From Corallococcus sp. CAG:1435 (GTDB lineage Bacteria > Bacillota > Clostridia > Christensenellales > CAG-314), in contig HF998489.1 in assembly GCA_000433775.1 (NCBI GenBank), forward strand, positions 1-13,911: 13,911 nt of DNA. The letters are read 5' to 3'. This document shows, one piece after another, positions 1-6,679 of the stretch; position 1 is the first letter of the stretch, and every line of letters starts with the position of its first letter. Both the position numbers and the translations under genes were made by a program. The notes under the pieces were generated by a model that worked only from the letters and a program-made list of their open reading frames with translations, made no database searches and was not told the origin of the DNA.

Positions 1-389
1 AGTGTGTTTTTTGCACATGACGAGTGGCAAAAGGTCAATTAAGCAAACGTTTGCCATGCACTTATGCAGGTAAATTACTGTTGAATTTAATTCCGCACTC
101 ACTCCTGCGTGCAAAATGCCTTTGAATTTTCCCGCCGTGTTGCCGTTCGGTGTCTGTTGAAAGTCTTTCGGGACTCTGAAACTGTAAGTAACGGCAAACT
201 TTTCCAAAACATTTTTTGCGTACAAAAAGGACGCTTTTTTGTGCGCACTAGTGTTTTTTTGTTTCAAAATTTGTTGCGGTAGTACATTTCTGTCAAATTT
301 ATCTTGTGTGTACAATTCCTGAAAAACAAAAAAGTGTTTCGGCAAGGCGTTTTTTGTTTCAAAAAAAGGATTTTTGCAGTTAAAAATAT
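1..389. other. Gene-free region upstream of the ABC operon
   Basis: I see no supported coding region here. It contains a perfect 12-bp palindrome GCAAACGTTTGC at 43-54, the hairpin at 218-246, and a second AT-only inverted repeat (AAACAAAAAA at about 324-333, TTTTTTGTTT at about 350-359). No T-box, riboswitch consensus or leader peptide was recognised. The ABC promoter lies just after this region, so most of it is probably outside the ABC transcript. Confidence 0.5.
218..260 (+). terminator. Hairpin plus T run, possible terminator of an upstream gene
   Basis: An 11-bp stem pairs 218-228 (GCGTACAAAAA) with 236-246 (TTTTTGTGCGC) with one G-U pair. A run of seven T follows at 254-260. The seven bases between stem and T run make it a poor intrinsic terminator. 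It could end a gene lying left of the window, or just be a structured spacer. Confidence 0.35.
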
Positions 390-418
390 TTGCCAAAAAC
401 AATATTGTGTGGTTTAAT
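390..418 (+). promoter_or_regulatory. Sigma-A-type promoter of the ABC exporter operon
   Basis: The -35 box TTGCCA (390-395) and -10 box TTTAAT (413-418) each differ from consensus at one base and are separated by exactly 17 bp. Transcription would start near 425. That leaves a leader of about 55 nt and excludes the upstream in-frame TTG at 390 as a start codon. Confidence 0.7.
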
Positions 419-479
419 GATACTTATATTTATTTTTAACAGTAACCGTTTACTTTCACCCTTTGCGAGGAGATTTTTT

Positions 480-2255
480 ATGATTCTGGGCAAATACATC
501 AACAAGTATTATGTGCGATATGCGCCGCTGCTGATATTGGGCTTGTGCGCTCTTATTGCCGTGGACTACTTTCAGTTGAAAATTCCCGAATTGTACGGCA
601 ATGTAATAAACGGCATCAACAATGGTTTTGTGGTGGTGGACGGCGTTTCTGTACCGTTTGACGCCAACTATTTGTGGAATGAAATTTGTTCGCCTTTGTT
701 CGTGGTGATAGTTATCATCGTTTTGGGACGTTTCACATGGCGAATTTGCTTTTTCATTCCCGGCGTAAAGGTGGAACAGGGTTTGCGTGACAGAATGTTC
801 AATCACTGCAAAACACTTCCCGTGCAGTTTTACCAACGCAACAAAGTGGGAAATCTCATGTCGCTGTTCACCAACGATCTGGACACCTTGCAGGAGTGTT
901 TCGGGTGGGGCGTAATGATGGCATGCGATGCGCTGTTCCTCGGTGGAATGTCCATGTACAAAATGTTCCAGATGGATTGGAAACTTACGCTGTTTTCCCT
1001 GATACCGATGGCGTTGATGTTGGCAATAGGAATAATAGTGGGCAAGTACATAACCATGAAGTGGGACGCACGCCAGCAGGCGTTTTCCGACCTTTCCGAC
1101 TTTGCTCAGGAAAGTTTTTCCGGCATTGCCGTCATCAAAGCGTTTGTCAAGGAATTCAAGGAATTGTTGGCATTCCGTTGGCTCAACAAGAAAAACGAAA
1201 AAGCTAACGTCGCCTACACCAAAATCAGCACTCTGCTCAACATTTGCGTTACCCTTTTTGTTGAATCGGTAATTTGCGTAATTTTGGGCTACGGCGGTTA
1301 CCTTGTGTACCTCAAAAAGTTCGATTCGGGGCAACTGATGGAATTCATCGGCTACTTCAATTCCATTGTTTGGCCGATAATGGCAATAACCGACCTCATC
1401 GACATGACTTCACGTGGCAAAGCGTCGCTCAACCGTGTTTCGGAACTGTTGGACACCAAAAACGAAGTTATCGACAAACCCACGGCAACGGCGGTGGAAA
1501 AAGTCGACGGCGAAATAGAGTTTCGCAACCTCACATTCCGCCATCCCGACGCCGACTACGACGCTTTGATAAACGTTTCCTTCAAGATACAGGCAGGTGA
1601 AAGTATCGGCGTAATAGGCAAGACGGGTTGCGGAAAAACCACCGTTGCCGACCTAATTTTGCGGTGCTACAACGTGCCCGACGGCACATTGTTTGTGGAC
1701 GGCAAGGATGTCAACGACATCACGATAAAAAGTCTGCGCAACTTTTGCGCCTATGTGCCGCAGGACAACTATCTTTTCGGCGACACAATAGCCAACAACA
1801 TTGCCTTTGCCACAGGCAAGGCGGACATGCGCAAGATAATACGTTCGGCACAACTTGCCGACGTGGACGACAACATTTCCGAGTTCCAGCACGGTTACGA
1901 CACTGTTTTGGGTGAGCATGGCGTTACCGTTTCCGGCGGTCAGAAACAGCGTATCTCGATTGCCCGTGCGTTAATCAAAGATGCGCCCATTCTCATTTTG
2001 GACGACTCCGTTTCCGCCGTGGATACCGACACGGAAAAGGTAATTCTCTCCAACCTGAAAGAAAGCCGCCTTGGCAAAACGACAATTCTCATTGCCCACC
2101 GTGTTTCCACAGTACGCAACATGGACAAGGTGCTGTACATGGACGGAGGCAAGGTGGTGGGGTTCGGCACCCACGAGCAGCTGATAGAGCAATGCCCCGA
2201 CTACAAAAACATGGTGGAATTGCAAAAACTTGAAGAAGAAAAGGAGGGTATGTAA
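480..2255 (+). CDS. ABC exporter half-transporter, BmrC-like subunit (degenerate Walker B)
   Basis: Encodes one half (591 aa) of a heterodimeric type IV ABC exporter in the cytoplasmic membrane, likely for drugs or other amphipathic compounds. An N-terminal six-helix membrane domain covers about residues 12-310, and the ATPase domain about 340-575. Visible motifs are Walker A GKTGCGKT (380-387), Q-loop Q428, signature VSGGQ (484-488), Walker B ending D508-D509, D-loop D515 and switch H540. The catalytic Glu after Walker B is Asp (D509), as in BmrC of Bacillus subtilis and other subunits that carry the non-hydrolytic site. The ATG at 480 is chosen because GAGGAG lies 7 nt upstream (467-472) and the promoter sits at 390-418. 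An in-frame TTG at 390 would overlap the -35 box. The stop overlaps the next gene's ATG by one base, which implies translational coupling. The substrate cannot be read from the sequence. Confidence 0.93.
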   Translation: MILGKYINKYYVRYAPLLILGLCALIAVDYFQLKIPELYGNVINGINNGFVVVDGVSVPFDANYLWNEICSPLFVVIVIIVLGRFTWRICFFIPGVKVEQGLRDRMFNHCKTLPVQFYQRNKVGNLMSLFTNDLDTLQECFGWGVMMACDALFLGGMSMYKMFQMDWKLTLFSLIPMALMLAIGIIVGKYITMKWDARQQAFSDLSDFAQESFSGIAVIKAFVKEFKELLAFRWLNKKNEKANVAYTKISTLLNICVTLFVESVICVILGYGGYLVYLKKFDSGQLMEFIGYFNSIVWPIMAITDLIDMTSRGKASLNRVSELLDTKNEVIDKPTATAVEKVDGEIEFRNLTFRHPDADYDALINVSFKIQAGESIGVIGKTGCGKTTVADLILRCYNVPDGTLFVDGKDVNDITIKSLRNFCAYVPQDNYLFGDTIANNIAFATGKADMRKIIRSAQLADVDDNISEFQHGYDTVLGEHGVTVSGGQKQRISIARALIKDAPILILDDSVSAVDTDTEKVILSNLKESRLGKTTILIAHRVSTVRNMDKVLYMDGGKVVGFGTHEQLIEQCPDYKNMVELQKLEEEKEGM

Positions 2256-4174
2256 TGAAAGAGTATCTTCCCCTTCTGATTGTAGGCGCAATTTTGGGAG
2301 TGTTTTCCACCTTTATCATCATTGCCTACGCTTCCGTTAAGGACAAAAAAACGGCGATAGGCTTTGACAGAAAGATGAAGGACGGCGACCTTATGAAACG
2401 GTTGCTTGCCTACGCCAAACCCTATTGGAAAAATTTTGTGATTGTGGGATTTTTGATGCTTCTCACCATCACCTACGACATTGTTTCCCCGTTGCTTGTT
2501 TCCGACATCGAGAAACTTGTGAAAAGCGACTTTTTGCTTAACGACCTTGTGTGGCGTGTAGCGCTGTACGCAAGTATTCTTATCGTATCCCTTGCCAGCA
2601 ACTACGCACAGTCGATACTGTTGCAAATCACGGGGCAAAAAATAATTTCTACGTTGCGTGAGGACGCTTTCAAACACATCGAAAGTCTTTCGCATGCGCA
2701 ACTTGTGCAGATACCTGTGGGAACGTTGGTAACACGTGTCACCAACGACACCAACGCCATTTCCATGATGTTCACGGGGCTTTTGGTCAATCTCGTCAAA
2801 AACTGTTTCGTAATTATCGGCGTTTTTGTGGCAATGCTGTGCGTCAATTACATGCTGACGTTGATGGTGCTGTGTTTTGTACCTTTCGTGTTGCTGTTCA
2901 CGGTAATTTTCCGCAAATTTTCACGCAGGGCGTTCCGCAAGGTTAAGGACGGCTACACCGATGTAAACACCTTCCTTTCGGAAAACCTTTCCGGCATGAA
3001 AGTCATTCAGATTTTCAACCGTGAAGAAAGCAAAATGGAAGAATTCACCGCCAAAAGCAAAAAATTGTACAAGGCCAAGCGTGAGCAGATTTTTGTGTTT
3101 GGTATTTTCCGTCCCGCAGTGTACATGCTGTACATTTCATCCGTACTGTGCCTGTTCTTTTTGGGAAGTAAGGGGTATCTGGACAACATCAACTTTATGG
3201 GACAGGTGGTAACCAGCGAAACAATCGTGGCGTTCTACATGTACATTTCCAAGTTTTTCAACCCCATTCAGAACCTTGCCGAGCAGTTCCACCGTTTGCA
3301 ATCGGCTTTTGCGTCGGCGGAAAAGATTTTCACCATTATGGACATTCAGCCCGACGTGGTGGACGAGCCCGACGCCATCGAGTTGGAAAAAGTGCGTGGC
3401 GAAATAGAGTTCAAACACGTTTGGTTTGCCTACAACGAAGGCGAATGGATTTTGAAAGACGTCAGTTTCCACATCGACGCCAAACAGACTGTGGCGTTTG
3501 TCGGAGCAACGGGAAGCGGCAAAACTACAATTTTGTCGTTGCTGTGCCGCAACTACGACATTCAAAAGGGCGAAATTCTGTTGGACGGAATAAACATCCG
3601 TCACATCAAAATAAGCAATTTGCGCAGGCACTTCGGACAAATGTTGCAGGACGTATTCCTGTTTGCAGGGACAATTCGCAGCAACATTGTGCTTCGTGAC
3701 GAGGAATTCACCGACGAGCAAATTTTGCAGGCGTGCAAGTACGTCAATGCCGACAAGTTTATCGACAAACTTTCCCACGGGCTGGACGAAGAAGTGCGTG
3801 AACGGGGCAACAACTTTTCCGCAGGACAACGTCAGTTGCTTTCCTTTGCCCGCACGATAATTCACCGTCCCGAGGTAATGATTCTGGACGAGGCGACAGC
3901 CAACATCGACACGGAAACGGAAGTGCTGATTCAGGATTCCCTTTCCAAGATGATGAACGTCGGAACCATGCTGATTGTGGCGCACCGTCTTTCCACAATT
4001 CAGCACGCCGACAACATAATAGTGCTTTCGCACGGTGAAATAATCGAACAGGGCAACCACGACCAACTGTTGAAGCACAAAGGACGCTACTACGAACTGT
4101 ACATGTTGCAATTCAACAAGGAACAAATAAAATCCGCTTCTTCCACGGCAACAGTGGCAAAGCAATCAACCTGA
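2255..4174 (+). CDS. ABC exporter half-transporter, BmrD-like subunit (catalytic Walker B)
   Basis: Partner subunit (639 aa) of the preceding gene. AAGGAGG at 2241-2247 lies 7 nt before the ATG. An extra hydrophobic helix (about residues 4-26) precedes the usual membrane domain (about 55-345), as in BmrD/YheH, which is also the longer partner. The ATPase domain shows Walker A GATGSGKT (417-424), Q465, a non-canonical signature FSAGQ (521-525), Walker B with D545 and the catalytic E546, and H577. The deviant signature pairs with the Asp-containing Walker B of the first subunit to make the degenerate site. This subunit's Walker B pairs with the first subunit's VSGGQ to make the active site. That complementary pattern is strong evidence that the two proteins form an obligate heterodimer. 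The last codons and stop are part of a direct repeat that recurs at 4315. Confidence 0.93.
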   Translation: MKEYLPLLIVGAILGVFSTFIIIAYASVKDKKTAIGFDRKMKDGDLMKRLLAYAKPYWKNFVIVGFLMLLTITYDIVSPLLVSDIEKLVKSDFLLNDLVWRVALYASILIVSLASNYAQSILLQITGQKIISTLREDAFKHIESLSHAQLVQIPVGTLVTRVTNDTNAISMMFTGLLVNLVKNCFVIIGVFVAMLCVNYMLTLMVLCFVPFVLLFTVIFRKFSRRAFRKVKDGYTDVNTFLSENLSGMKVIQIFNREESKMEEFTAKSKKLYKAKREQIFVFGIFRPAVYMLYISSVLCLFFLGSKGYLDNINFMGQVVTSETIVAFYMYISKFFNPIQNLAEQFHRLQSAFASAEKIFTIMDIQPDVVDEPDAIELEKVRGEIEFKHVWFAYNEGEWILKDVSFHIDAKQTVAFVGATGSGKTTILSLLCRNYDIQKGEILLDGINIRHIKISNLRRHFGQMLQDVFLFAGTIRSNIVLRDEEFTDEQILQACKYVNADKFIDKLSHGLDEEVRERGNNFSAGQRQLLSFARTIIHRPEVMILDEATANIDTETEVLIQDSLSKMMNVGTMLIVAHRLSTIQHADNIIVLSHGEIIEQGNHDQLLKHKGRYYELYMLQFNKEQIKSASSTATVAKQST

Positions 4175-4211
4175 CGCAACCAGCGCACAATGTGCCAAAC
4201 GGCAAACCGCA
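4164..4211 (+). repeat. Direct repeat, copy 1 (covers the ABC operon stop codon)
   Basis: A 48-base unit starting AATCAACCTGACGCAAC recurs at 4315-4362 with three mismatches. Copy 1 includes the last codons and the TGA of the second ABC gene. Its right part (from CAAACCGCAGTTGTTT at 4203-4218) recurs again at 4490-4505. Confidence 0.8.
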
Positions 4212-4226
4212 GTTGTTTACAACAAC

Positions 4227-4264
4227 AAAAACAAAAGGCAGAAATTTTGCCTTTTTGTTTTTTT
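4227..4264 (+). terminator. Rho-independent terminator of the ABC operon
   Basis: AAAACAAAAGGCA (about 4227-4240) pairs with TGCCTTTTTGTTTT (about 4249-4262) across a short loop, with one bulge. The stem runs into a T-rich tract (4252-4264). It lies about 55 nt after the ABC stop codon. Confidence 0.7.
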
Positions 4265-4314
4265 GCAGTGTAAAAGTGTCGTTGAAATCTGCAACAATGT
4301 CAACCGTTGTCAGA

Positions 4315-4362
4315 AATCAACCTGACGCAACCTGCGCACAATGTACCAAACGGCAAACTGCA
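4315..4362 (+). repeat. Direct repeat, copy 2
   Basis: Matches 4164-4211 at 45 of 48 positions, with a period of 151 bp. It lies wholly in non-coding DNA. The sequence between the copies is not itself duplicated in recognisable form. Confidence 0.8.
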
Positions 4363-4489
4363 ATGTGAGTAAAAGGCAACGTTAAGCGAGTGGCAAGCCA
4401 AACAATAACTTACTGCACTTTTTGCAAAAATAAAAATGACGGCAACTTCAAATTGTAAGTAGTGCAACGGTAAAGTACGGGCATAAAGC

Positions 4490-4535
4490 CAAACCGCAGT
4501 TGTTTCAAAACCACAAAAACAAAAAGTCGGAAATT
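4490..4535 (+). repeat. Partial third repeat, matches 4203-4250
   Basis: CAAACCGCAGTTGTTT (4490-4505) is identical to 4203-4218. The similarity continues through an ACAAAAACAAAA tract and a GGAAATTTG segment that resemble the arm and loop of the ABC terminator. The terminator's 3' arm is not preserved here. Confidence 0.6.
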
Positions 4536-4607
4536 TGTCTTGACACTTTTGTGAGGTTAACAGAGGCGTTCAGTCTGGTAACAAAAAGTCAAAATACACG
4601 CACAACG

Positions 4608-4643
4608 AAAAACGGAACCGCACAAAAATGCGATTCCGTTTTT
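4608..4643. terminator. Strong bidirectional hairpin terminator
   Basis: Arms AAAAACGGAACCGCA (4608-4622) and TGCGATTCCGTTTTT (4629-4643) pair over 15 positions with one mismatch and a 6-base loop. Both strands end the stem in a T run. It probably stops transcription of the minus-strand remnant to its right, and any read-through from the left. Confidence 0.75.
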
Positions 4644-4797
4644 ATTTTTGGTTGATGTGAAAGCCGCAAAAACGCACACCGTATTATATCAGATAAACAG
4701 AACGGAATACTATTGCCAAGTCGATTTGCCGCTTTCAGATTATCCGCTATACGGCAAACAATTAGTCGTGGGGCGGTGCTAACGCATCGACTTCGGC

Positions 4798-4857
4798 TTA
4801 TTCCGCGCAAACGACTATCATTGCGTCTTTATAGATTCGCTTTGACAGCCGTTTTAT
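4798..4857 (-). pseudogene. 3' remnant of the small gene found intact at 6105-6287
   Basis: Read on the minus strand, this stretch encodes KRLSKRIYKDAM followed by IVVCAE and a stop at 4798-4800. The gene at 6105-6287 has KRLSKRIYKDAM followed by TAVCTE. At DNA level 4803-4855 matches 6134-6186 at 49 of 53 positions, and all four differences are transitions. To the right of about 4856 the similarity ends, just before the promoter of the next gene, so the 5' part is missing. Confidence 0.65.
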
Positions 4858-4871
4858 TTTAACAGACCTTA

Positions 4872-4900
4872 TTGACCTTTCTATTATTTTTTGCTATAAT
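4872..4900 (+). promoter_or_regulatory. Near-consensus promoter of the AT-rich two-gene cassette
   Basis: -35 TTGACC (4872-4877), a 17-bp spacer and -10 TATAAT (4895-4900) make one of the strongest promoters in the window. It starts about 15 bp after the end of the duplicated remnant. It serves the gene at 4936 and probably also the one at 5470. Confidence 0.8.
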
Positions 4901-4935
4901 TATTATATACAACTCACTTTATAAGGAGAAAAATT

Positions 4936-5343
4936 ATGGCTAAAATAGAAATGTTTAGGAAAGCATTAGCTTTGCCAGAGGTAATACAAAACGTTGAACT
5001 TACAGGTATATTGAAGGAGCTTTATACGGACTATTTAGAGTTGTTGGAGAAAAATGGTGAATTAAAAGATAAATTAAGAAGTATAGATGATATTGCCGAT
5101 ATAAAGAAAAGAGCAAAAGTTAGGAATGGATTTTATACACTTGACGGTGTTAAGGATGCCGAAGGAAATGAAATACGTTTTTGTTTGAATTGTTTATATG
5201 AGCATGGTTTGCAAATTCCTATGATATATGGTGTCATCGAAAGAGGAACAGAAGAACTATTTAGCGGGCAAACTCTTATACCTACAACCTATGGCATTTC
5301 TTGTAATAAATGCGGCATACATTTAGCTATGTCCAAAAAATAA
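4936..5343 (+). CDS. Small coiled-coil/zinc-ribbon protein of unknown function
   Basis: A 135-aa soluble protein with no signal peptide. The N-terminal half (about residues 20-60) is charged and helical with heptad-like leucines, probably a coiled coil. After an RNGFYTLDG segment (63-71) come two cysteine knuckles, CLNC (83-86) and CNKC (123-126), which would bind one zinc ion as a ribbon. AAGGAG (4923-4928) lies 7 nt before the ATG, under a near-consensus promoter. Proteins of this layout occur as small accessory-region ORFs in Bacillota, but I cannot assign a function. The next gene starts 127 nt downstream with no terminator between, so they are probably co-transcribed. Codon use is far more AT-rich than in the ABC or EF-G genes, which suggests horizontal transfer. 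DNA, RNA or protein binding by the ribbon are all possible. Confidence 0.8.
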   Translation: MAKIEMFRKALALPEVIQNVELTGILKELYTDYLELLEKNGELKDKLRSIDDIADIKKRAKVRNGFYTLDGVKDAEGNEIRFCLNCLYEHGLQIPMIYGVIERGTEELFSGQTLIPTTYGISCNKCGIHLAMSKK

Positions 5344-5469
5344 TAAAGCAATTGGTCAAAAGCTATAAAGAGTTGTTTGAATTATTCTAACATCCAAAAG
5401 CAATAGATTGGCAGTCTATATCTATTATTTGTCTACATTAATAATAAAACAAATGAAAAGAGGTACATT

Positions 5470-6030
5470 ATGGATGCAACTTTGAGAAAAATAATCGATG
5501 AGATTGGTCGTAAACCTGTGCGTTCTAGCATTATTACTGCAACCGCTTTGATTGATGAAGTTTTAAAAAGTCTTTTGACAAAATTTTTTGTAAAGGGTAA
5601 AAACATTAAGGAATTGTTTGCTCCACAAGGCGCATTAGGCACTTTTTCTGCGAAAATTAATATAGCCTATTCGCTAGGACTAATTTCAAAAAATCTTTTT
5701 AATGATTTGCAATTATTCAGAAAAATACGTAATGATTGTGCGCATAACTTGGTTTTAGATGAAAAATTTTTTCAATCTACTAAAGCAAGAACAAAGTCAT
5801 TTGAATTATTAAATAGTATTATTCAATATCCAGAAAATGAAGATTTATTGGTATATACTAGTCTTGAATTTATGTTTATTTTTGCTTGTTTACTAAAACG
5901 TATAAACAATATTGAACGAATTAAAGAATATGAATATGAAGTCCATGATGATTATTTAGCATTTTCCCACAAAGACTACGAATTCATACAAAACATAAGT
6001 AAATATCTGAATGAAAATGATAAATCATAA
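5470..6030 (+). CDS. MtlR/HEPN-like all-helical protein
   Basis: A 186-aa soluble, helix-rich protein. Residues 18-95 follow the pattern of MtlR-family (mannitol-repressor-like, Pfam MtlR) and DUF4145/HEPN-like proteins: a VRSSIITATALIDEVL helix, then GALGTFSAKINIAYSLGLI (54-72), then RKIRNDCAH. The segment R87-N-D-C-A-H92 fits the RX4-6H motif of HEPN ribonucleases. The likeliest reading is a HEPN-type protein, possibly an RNase or toxin; a structural relative without catalysis, as MtlR may be, is the alternative. GAGGT (5460-5464) gives a site about 6 nt before the ATG. It sits second in an AT-rich cassette after the zinc-ribbon gene and has the same codon bias. There is no mannitol gene nearby, so a role in mannitol control is not supported. 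Family resemblance is moderately sure; activity is inference. Confidence 0.8.
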   Translation: MDATLRKIIDEIGRKPVRSSIITATALIDEVLKSLLTKFFVKGKNIKELFAPQGALGTFSAKINIAYSLGLISKNLFNDLQLFRKIRNDCAHNLVLDEKFFQSTKARTKSFELLNSIIQYPENEDLLVYTSLEFMFIFACLLKRINNIERIKEYEYEVHDDYLAFSHKDYEFIQNISKYLNENDKS

Positions 6031-6104
6031 AATGTATTTCAACAATCTTTGATTAGCTACCGTAATAAAGACTTATACAATTGAAGAGGTCTGTGTTAAA
6101 CAAT

Positions 6105-6287
6105 TTAAAATAATGTCTTGCCGTTAGTTTGCTCCGTGCAAACGGCTGTCATTGCGTCTTTATAGATCCGCTTTGACAGCCGTTTTGCTTGTTCTTTATT
6201 CGGCGGCAAATCGGCATATATATTTCTGCTTTCGTCGTTAAAGTAAATCACGCTTATTCCAAGCGGCAATGCCTTTGCATTTTTCAA
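6105..6287 (-). CDS. 60-aa conserved-looking protein, accessory-element type
   Basis: The start is TTG at 6285-6287, with AGGGGG on the minus strand (6295-6300) 7 nt upstream, a good site that argues for a real gene. The product is small, basic and soluble, with no known motif. Its middle reads GISVIYFNDESRNIYADLP, and its C-terminal half contains KRLSKRIYKDAM. That C-terminal stretch is preserved in the truncated copy at 4798-4857 despite DNA changes, which supports coding. A perfect 12-bp inverted repeat (6140-6151 and 6174-6185) lies inside the coding sequence and could fold in the RNA. I do not recognise the family. The setting, after a broken gene and next to a cargo cassette, suggests the remains of a mobile or conjugative element. 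Confidence 0.5.
   Translation of the reverse strand: MKNAKALPLGISVIYFNDESRNIYADLPPNKEQAKRLSKRIYKDAMTAVCTEQTNGKTLF
6134..6186. repeat. Direct repeat with 4803-4855
   Basis: 53 bases, 49 identical to 4803-4855, in the same orientation and 1331 bp apart. The two copies bracket the AT-rich cassette. Inside is the inverted repeat AAACGGCTGTCA / TGACAGCCGTTT (6140-6151, 6174-6185). In the other copy two changes break perfect pairing but leave G-U pairs in the minus-strand RNA. Confidence 0.8.
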
Positions 6288-6343
6288 ATTTGTTCCCCCT
6301 AAATAATTTGATAAAGCCCACCCAAGAACTTACCCGAACGGAA

Positions 6344-6573
6344 TTAGAAAGGCATTTTTCCATCGTCTGCAATCTCTATGAGTGTAGGCGTTTTTTTTAA
6401 TTCTTCCACAAATTTGTTTACGGGAATTCCCATGTATTGTGAACGTCTTATACCGCCGTTATCCGTCGGCAGAACGCCGCTCACGTTTTCGGCTCTGTTG
6501 CTATAGGTTCCTGAACTTCTCTTTTGAAGAGAAAGTACAACTGTTCGTACGGTATTATTGCAAGCAATCGGGT
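6344..6573 (-). pseudogene. Frameshifted remnant of an unidentified minus-strand gene
   Basis: Two minus-strand frames read like one broken protein. The upstream part (about 6573-6490) reads IIPYEQLYFLFKREVQEP and hits TGA soon after. From about 6490 the adjacent frame continues as NVSGVLPTDNGGIRR, then MGIPVNKFVEELKK and a C-terminus DDGKMPF, with TAA at 6344-6346. Restoring one base in the A run (T run on the plus strand, 6486-6489) would join them. No start codon with a ribosome binding site is visible. The stop lies about 45 nt before the ribosome binding site of the 60-aa gene, so the two were probably one operon. The family is not recognised. Either frame alone could be chance. Confidence 0.35.
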
Positions 6574-6679
6574 ATAATTATTATGTCGATAGCTTTTAAA
6601 GTGTACAATCACAATCTGGCATGACGAGGAGAAAATTATGATTTCTCCGAACAAATCTTTAATCGACTATCGTTTATAA
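6573..6679 (+). other. Orphan -10-like box, ribosome binding site and 13-codon frame
   Basis: TATAATTATTAT at 6573-6584 equals the -10 region at 4895-4906. GAGGAG (6626-6631) lies 6 nt before an ATG at 6638, but the frame ends after 13 codons (TAA at 6677-6679), inside the 3' end of the opposing hydrolase gene. No -35 box stands at the right distance. It may be the cut-off 5' end of a lost gene, or chance. Confidence 0.25.

Larger units (their letters stand above)
4265..4871. other. Long intergenic region without an intact gene
   Basis: Between the ABC terminator and the promoter at 4872 I find only repeats, a bidirectional hairpin (4608-4643), a TTTGCCG/CGGCAAA inverted repeat (4725-4731 and 4752-4758), and the 3' remnant of a small minus-strand gene (4798-4857). 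A 73-codon minus-strand frame over 4589-4810 has no ribosome binding site and crosses the hairpin, so I do not call it. Confidence 0.6.

Noticed and set aside
390..479. Longer start of the first ABC gene from an in-frame TTG
   Set aside because: It would overlap the promoter's -35 box and has no ribosome binding site. The ATG at 480 has GAGGAG 7 nt upstream.
456..1334. Long minus-strand frame opposite the first ABC gene (similar ones lie opposite the second ABC gene and the EF-G gene)
   Set aside because: These are shadows of well-supported genes, with no ribosome binding site and no recognisable protein features.
6439..6624. 61-codon plus-strand frame
   Set aside because: There is no ribosome binding site and the composition is arginine-rich and unlike a protein. 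The opposite strand gives the more protein-like remnant.
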